Part shown: piece after piece, positions 30,001 to 33,000 of the stretch
How the letters are laid out: the number at the start of each line of letters is the position of its first letter
How positions within the stretch are numbered: the stretch's first letter is position 1
DNA from: Christensenella sp. UBA7862
GTDB taxonomy: Bacteria; Bacillota; Clostridia; Christensenellales; UBA1242
Direction: 5' to 3'
Assembly (NCBI GenBank): GCA_002500135.1
Contig: DLSM01000012.1
Coordinates: forward strand, 24,941-82,201
Length of the DNA: 57,261 nt
Notes under the pieces: model-generated
Database searches by the model: none
What the model was told of the DNA's origin: nothing
Seen by the model: only the letters and a program-made list of their open reading frames with translations
Made by a program: the position numbers and the translations under genes

Positions 30001-33000
30001 ATTCAGCAACAAGTGTTGTTGGAGCGGAAACATCAAGTGAGAAAACCCTCTTTCCGTTTTCATTCCAGCCGCCAAACACAAAGCCAAATCCGTTTGCGTG
30101 TTCAAATTTATATTTTCCAAGAGTATTTGCATCAATTTCGCCACACACAATCCAATCTTCAAAGCCCTTTACAGAAATTGTTTGACCGTTTGCGTTGTAA
30201 TCAACATCTATCAAAGCGGCTTCGCCTTGAGCGTTAGTTGCCCCAGTTATAAAGCCGTCAGCAAATTTCCTTCCCGCCACGAATGTAACTTTTGCTTTCC
30301 AAACGGCATAAAGCACAACTTCATTTTTGCCAAGGAGATTGTAGGAGTTCAAATCGCCTCTTGTAATTTTGAGCACGCTCCCTTCGCCAAAGGAATTTTG
30401 AATTATTGAAAGATTATTTGTTGCGTCAGTTGCATTGTTATTTTTCCACCAGCCAGCGAACTCAAATCCTTCACCTCTGTCACCCGCCGCTGGAAGAATT
30501 ATTTCAATCCAGTCGCCGTCACTTTCTGTCCCAACAGTTACAAAGTTTACATTCTGAGTGATTGTCGCAACTTCCGCCAGTTCGTCTGCTCCGCTTAGGT
30601 CAAACACAACAGAAAAACTTTCATTATAAGTTGCCAAAATATTGTCGCCGTCAAACACATTATATTCACTTATCGCAATATAAAAATATCCGTCAGAGGT
30701 CTTCGTTACATTGCCATTTCTTCCGTTTAGGAATGACGAGAATGTGTAGCCTTGCTTTTCTATTCCCTCATGCAAAATTTTCAAGTTTTCCGCTTGTAAG
30801 AATGTCACTGTGTAAACAATTTTTCCATTTTGCAAAGTTGCATTTTCAGAAAGTTCAATATCTTCATTCCAACTTCCGCCGTTTAGGTCAACGACAATTT
30901 GATATGTCATTTCTTCCCATGTAATGGTCATTCCAACAACGCCGTCTTCAAGTTCGCCTTCAAGCAAAATTCCCTCAAGTCCAAACTCGCTATATTCCAT
31001 AAGAAGTTTGTCTGAAAGAGCAAAATTCACATCGTTATAAAGAACGGTTTTTGCCATTTTGACACTTCTTGAAGCCTCGTCATCAAAACGAGTATTCAAA
31101 TCATATAAAACGTCACTTAAGTTAATAGTTTGCCCATAAACAAACTTAACAGTTTTCACTCCGCCTTGCTCTGCATAGTTTCCGCCAATGGTGTCTTTTA
31201 TGTTAAGCGAATAAACTTTCTTGACCCACTGAGCCACAAATGTCACATCGCTCAATATCTTAACGCTTTCGCCCACAGCATAGTTTACGCCGTCACTTTT
31301 TTGCCATTTATCGAAATTGTAATGTTCTTTTGAAAACTCAAATGGACTATCTTCGCCGCTTGTCAGCACAAACTTACCTCTTACGCCGCCAGAGATAATT
31401 GCGTCATAAACATAACTTCCGTCTTCTTTTGCAATTTTGTCCGCTGGCCCAGCGTTTTCTGCATAACCCGTTCTGTCTGTTCCGTCTTCAAAATCTGTCC
31501 CGACAGAAATTCTAACACTTCTTCCATTTTCTTCTTCAAAGAATGTTGCATATTTCTTGGTCACTGCACAAAGTTTGTAAACAAACACATTGTTCACTTC
31601 ATAGATAAGACTATCTTTTGGAATTGTAATTTTAAGTTCACTTCCGTTTGAGTAGTAAGCAGTTGAATTTTGCAAATCGTCTTTTACAAAATCAATATCT
31701 CGTCCATTTATAGTTGAAAGAGCCAAATCACCCGCCGCGTCACTTAAAAGTGTTACACTGTCAAACTTGTTAACATCAACTTTTATCGACTTAACAAGAA
31801 CTCTCATATTTTCGTCACTATAAATTTCAATTCTAACATCTTTTCTTTGCCAGTTTGCAACAAGAACAATTTTTTCTTCCTCACCAGTTGTCAAACTGTC
31901 TGAAATTGAATATCCCGTTGAACTTTCATCAAGCACAGTTGAAGGTTGAACAAAATCGCTTGCAACACTTCCATTCTTATTTACAATTTGCCAGCCCGCA
32001 AAGTAGAAATATTTTGAGCAAGTATATTCATTTGAAATTGGAGAAATTGGAACCCCATAAGTCACATATCCGCCAGAGATTTCATCGCCCGTTGCTCCGT
32101 TTTCAGCAGTTCCGCCATTTTGATAAACAACCTTTCTCCAAACGCAGTAAAACTCTTCACCCAAAGAAACACTTGCCACTTCACCCACTTTGACAATATC
32201 TTCTCCACCTGTTGGAGTTTGAGTTATCGCCACAAATGTCATGCCGTCAAGTTCATTCCCCGCAAAAACAAAGTTGCCATTTCTATCCGTTTCAATTTTT
32301 ACACTTTTAGTTTTGTTATAGTCGCTAAAGATTGTTGCAAACTTAATTTCCACCCATTTTGCAAACAGTGTTATATCTTTTTTAAGCACAATGTCAGTCG
32401 CATCATATCCGCATACAGCCTCGCCACTTAAATTTGAATTGTCAAACCAGCCGTCAAAATTATATCCTTCACGCACAAATTTGCTTAAATCTTTGCTAGG
32501 AAGTTCAACACTTCCACCATAAGTTGTGGAGAGTGAATATTGTCCAGTCACACTTTCGCTGCCATTGTCAAATGTTCCGCCAGACAACACGAATGTTGCA
32601 GTTACAGTCTTAATTTCCCAACAAGCGAAAATAGTCTTTATTCCGTCAACACTTGTAAGAACATTCAAGAGCTCGTCATTCAAAACAAATTCGCCAAGCA
32701 CTTCATCCAAATATTCCCCGCCAGCAGCATTTTTGGACATTCCAAGGAAGTTATACCCTTCTTTTTCAAATTCAAAAGTCAAAATTGGTTCAAGCCCAAC
32801 AAATTTTCTAACAACAACAGAAGTCACATCAGATTGAGTTGTTATATCCACAACAAGTTTTGTTCCATAAACTGCAGTCACAATTTCTTTTTGTCCATTT
32901 TGCAAATCAAATGCAAAACTTGTTTCAACACCACGCCAGTTGGAATTTATGACAAAAGTCCCGTCAGATAGAATATCGTCCAAAAGAACTTTCACTTGAA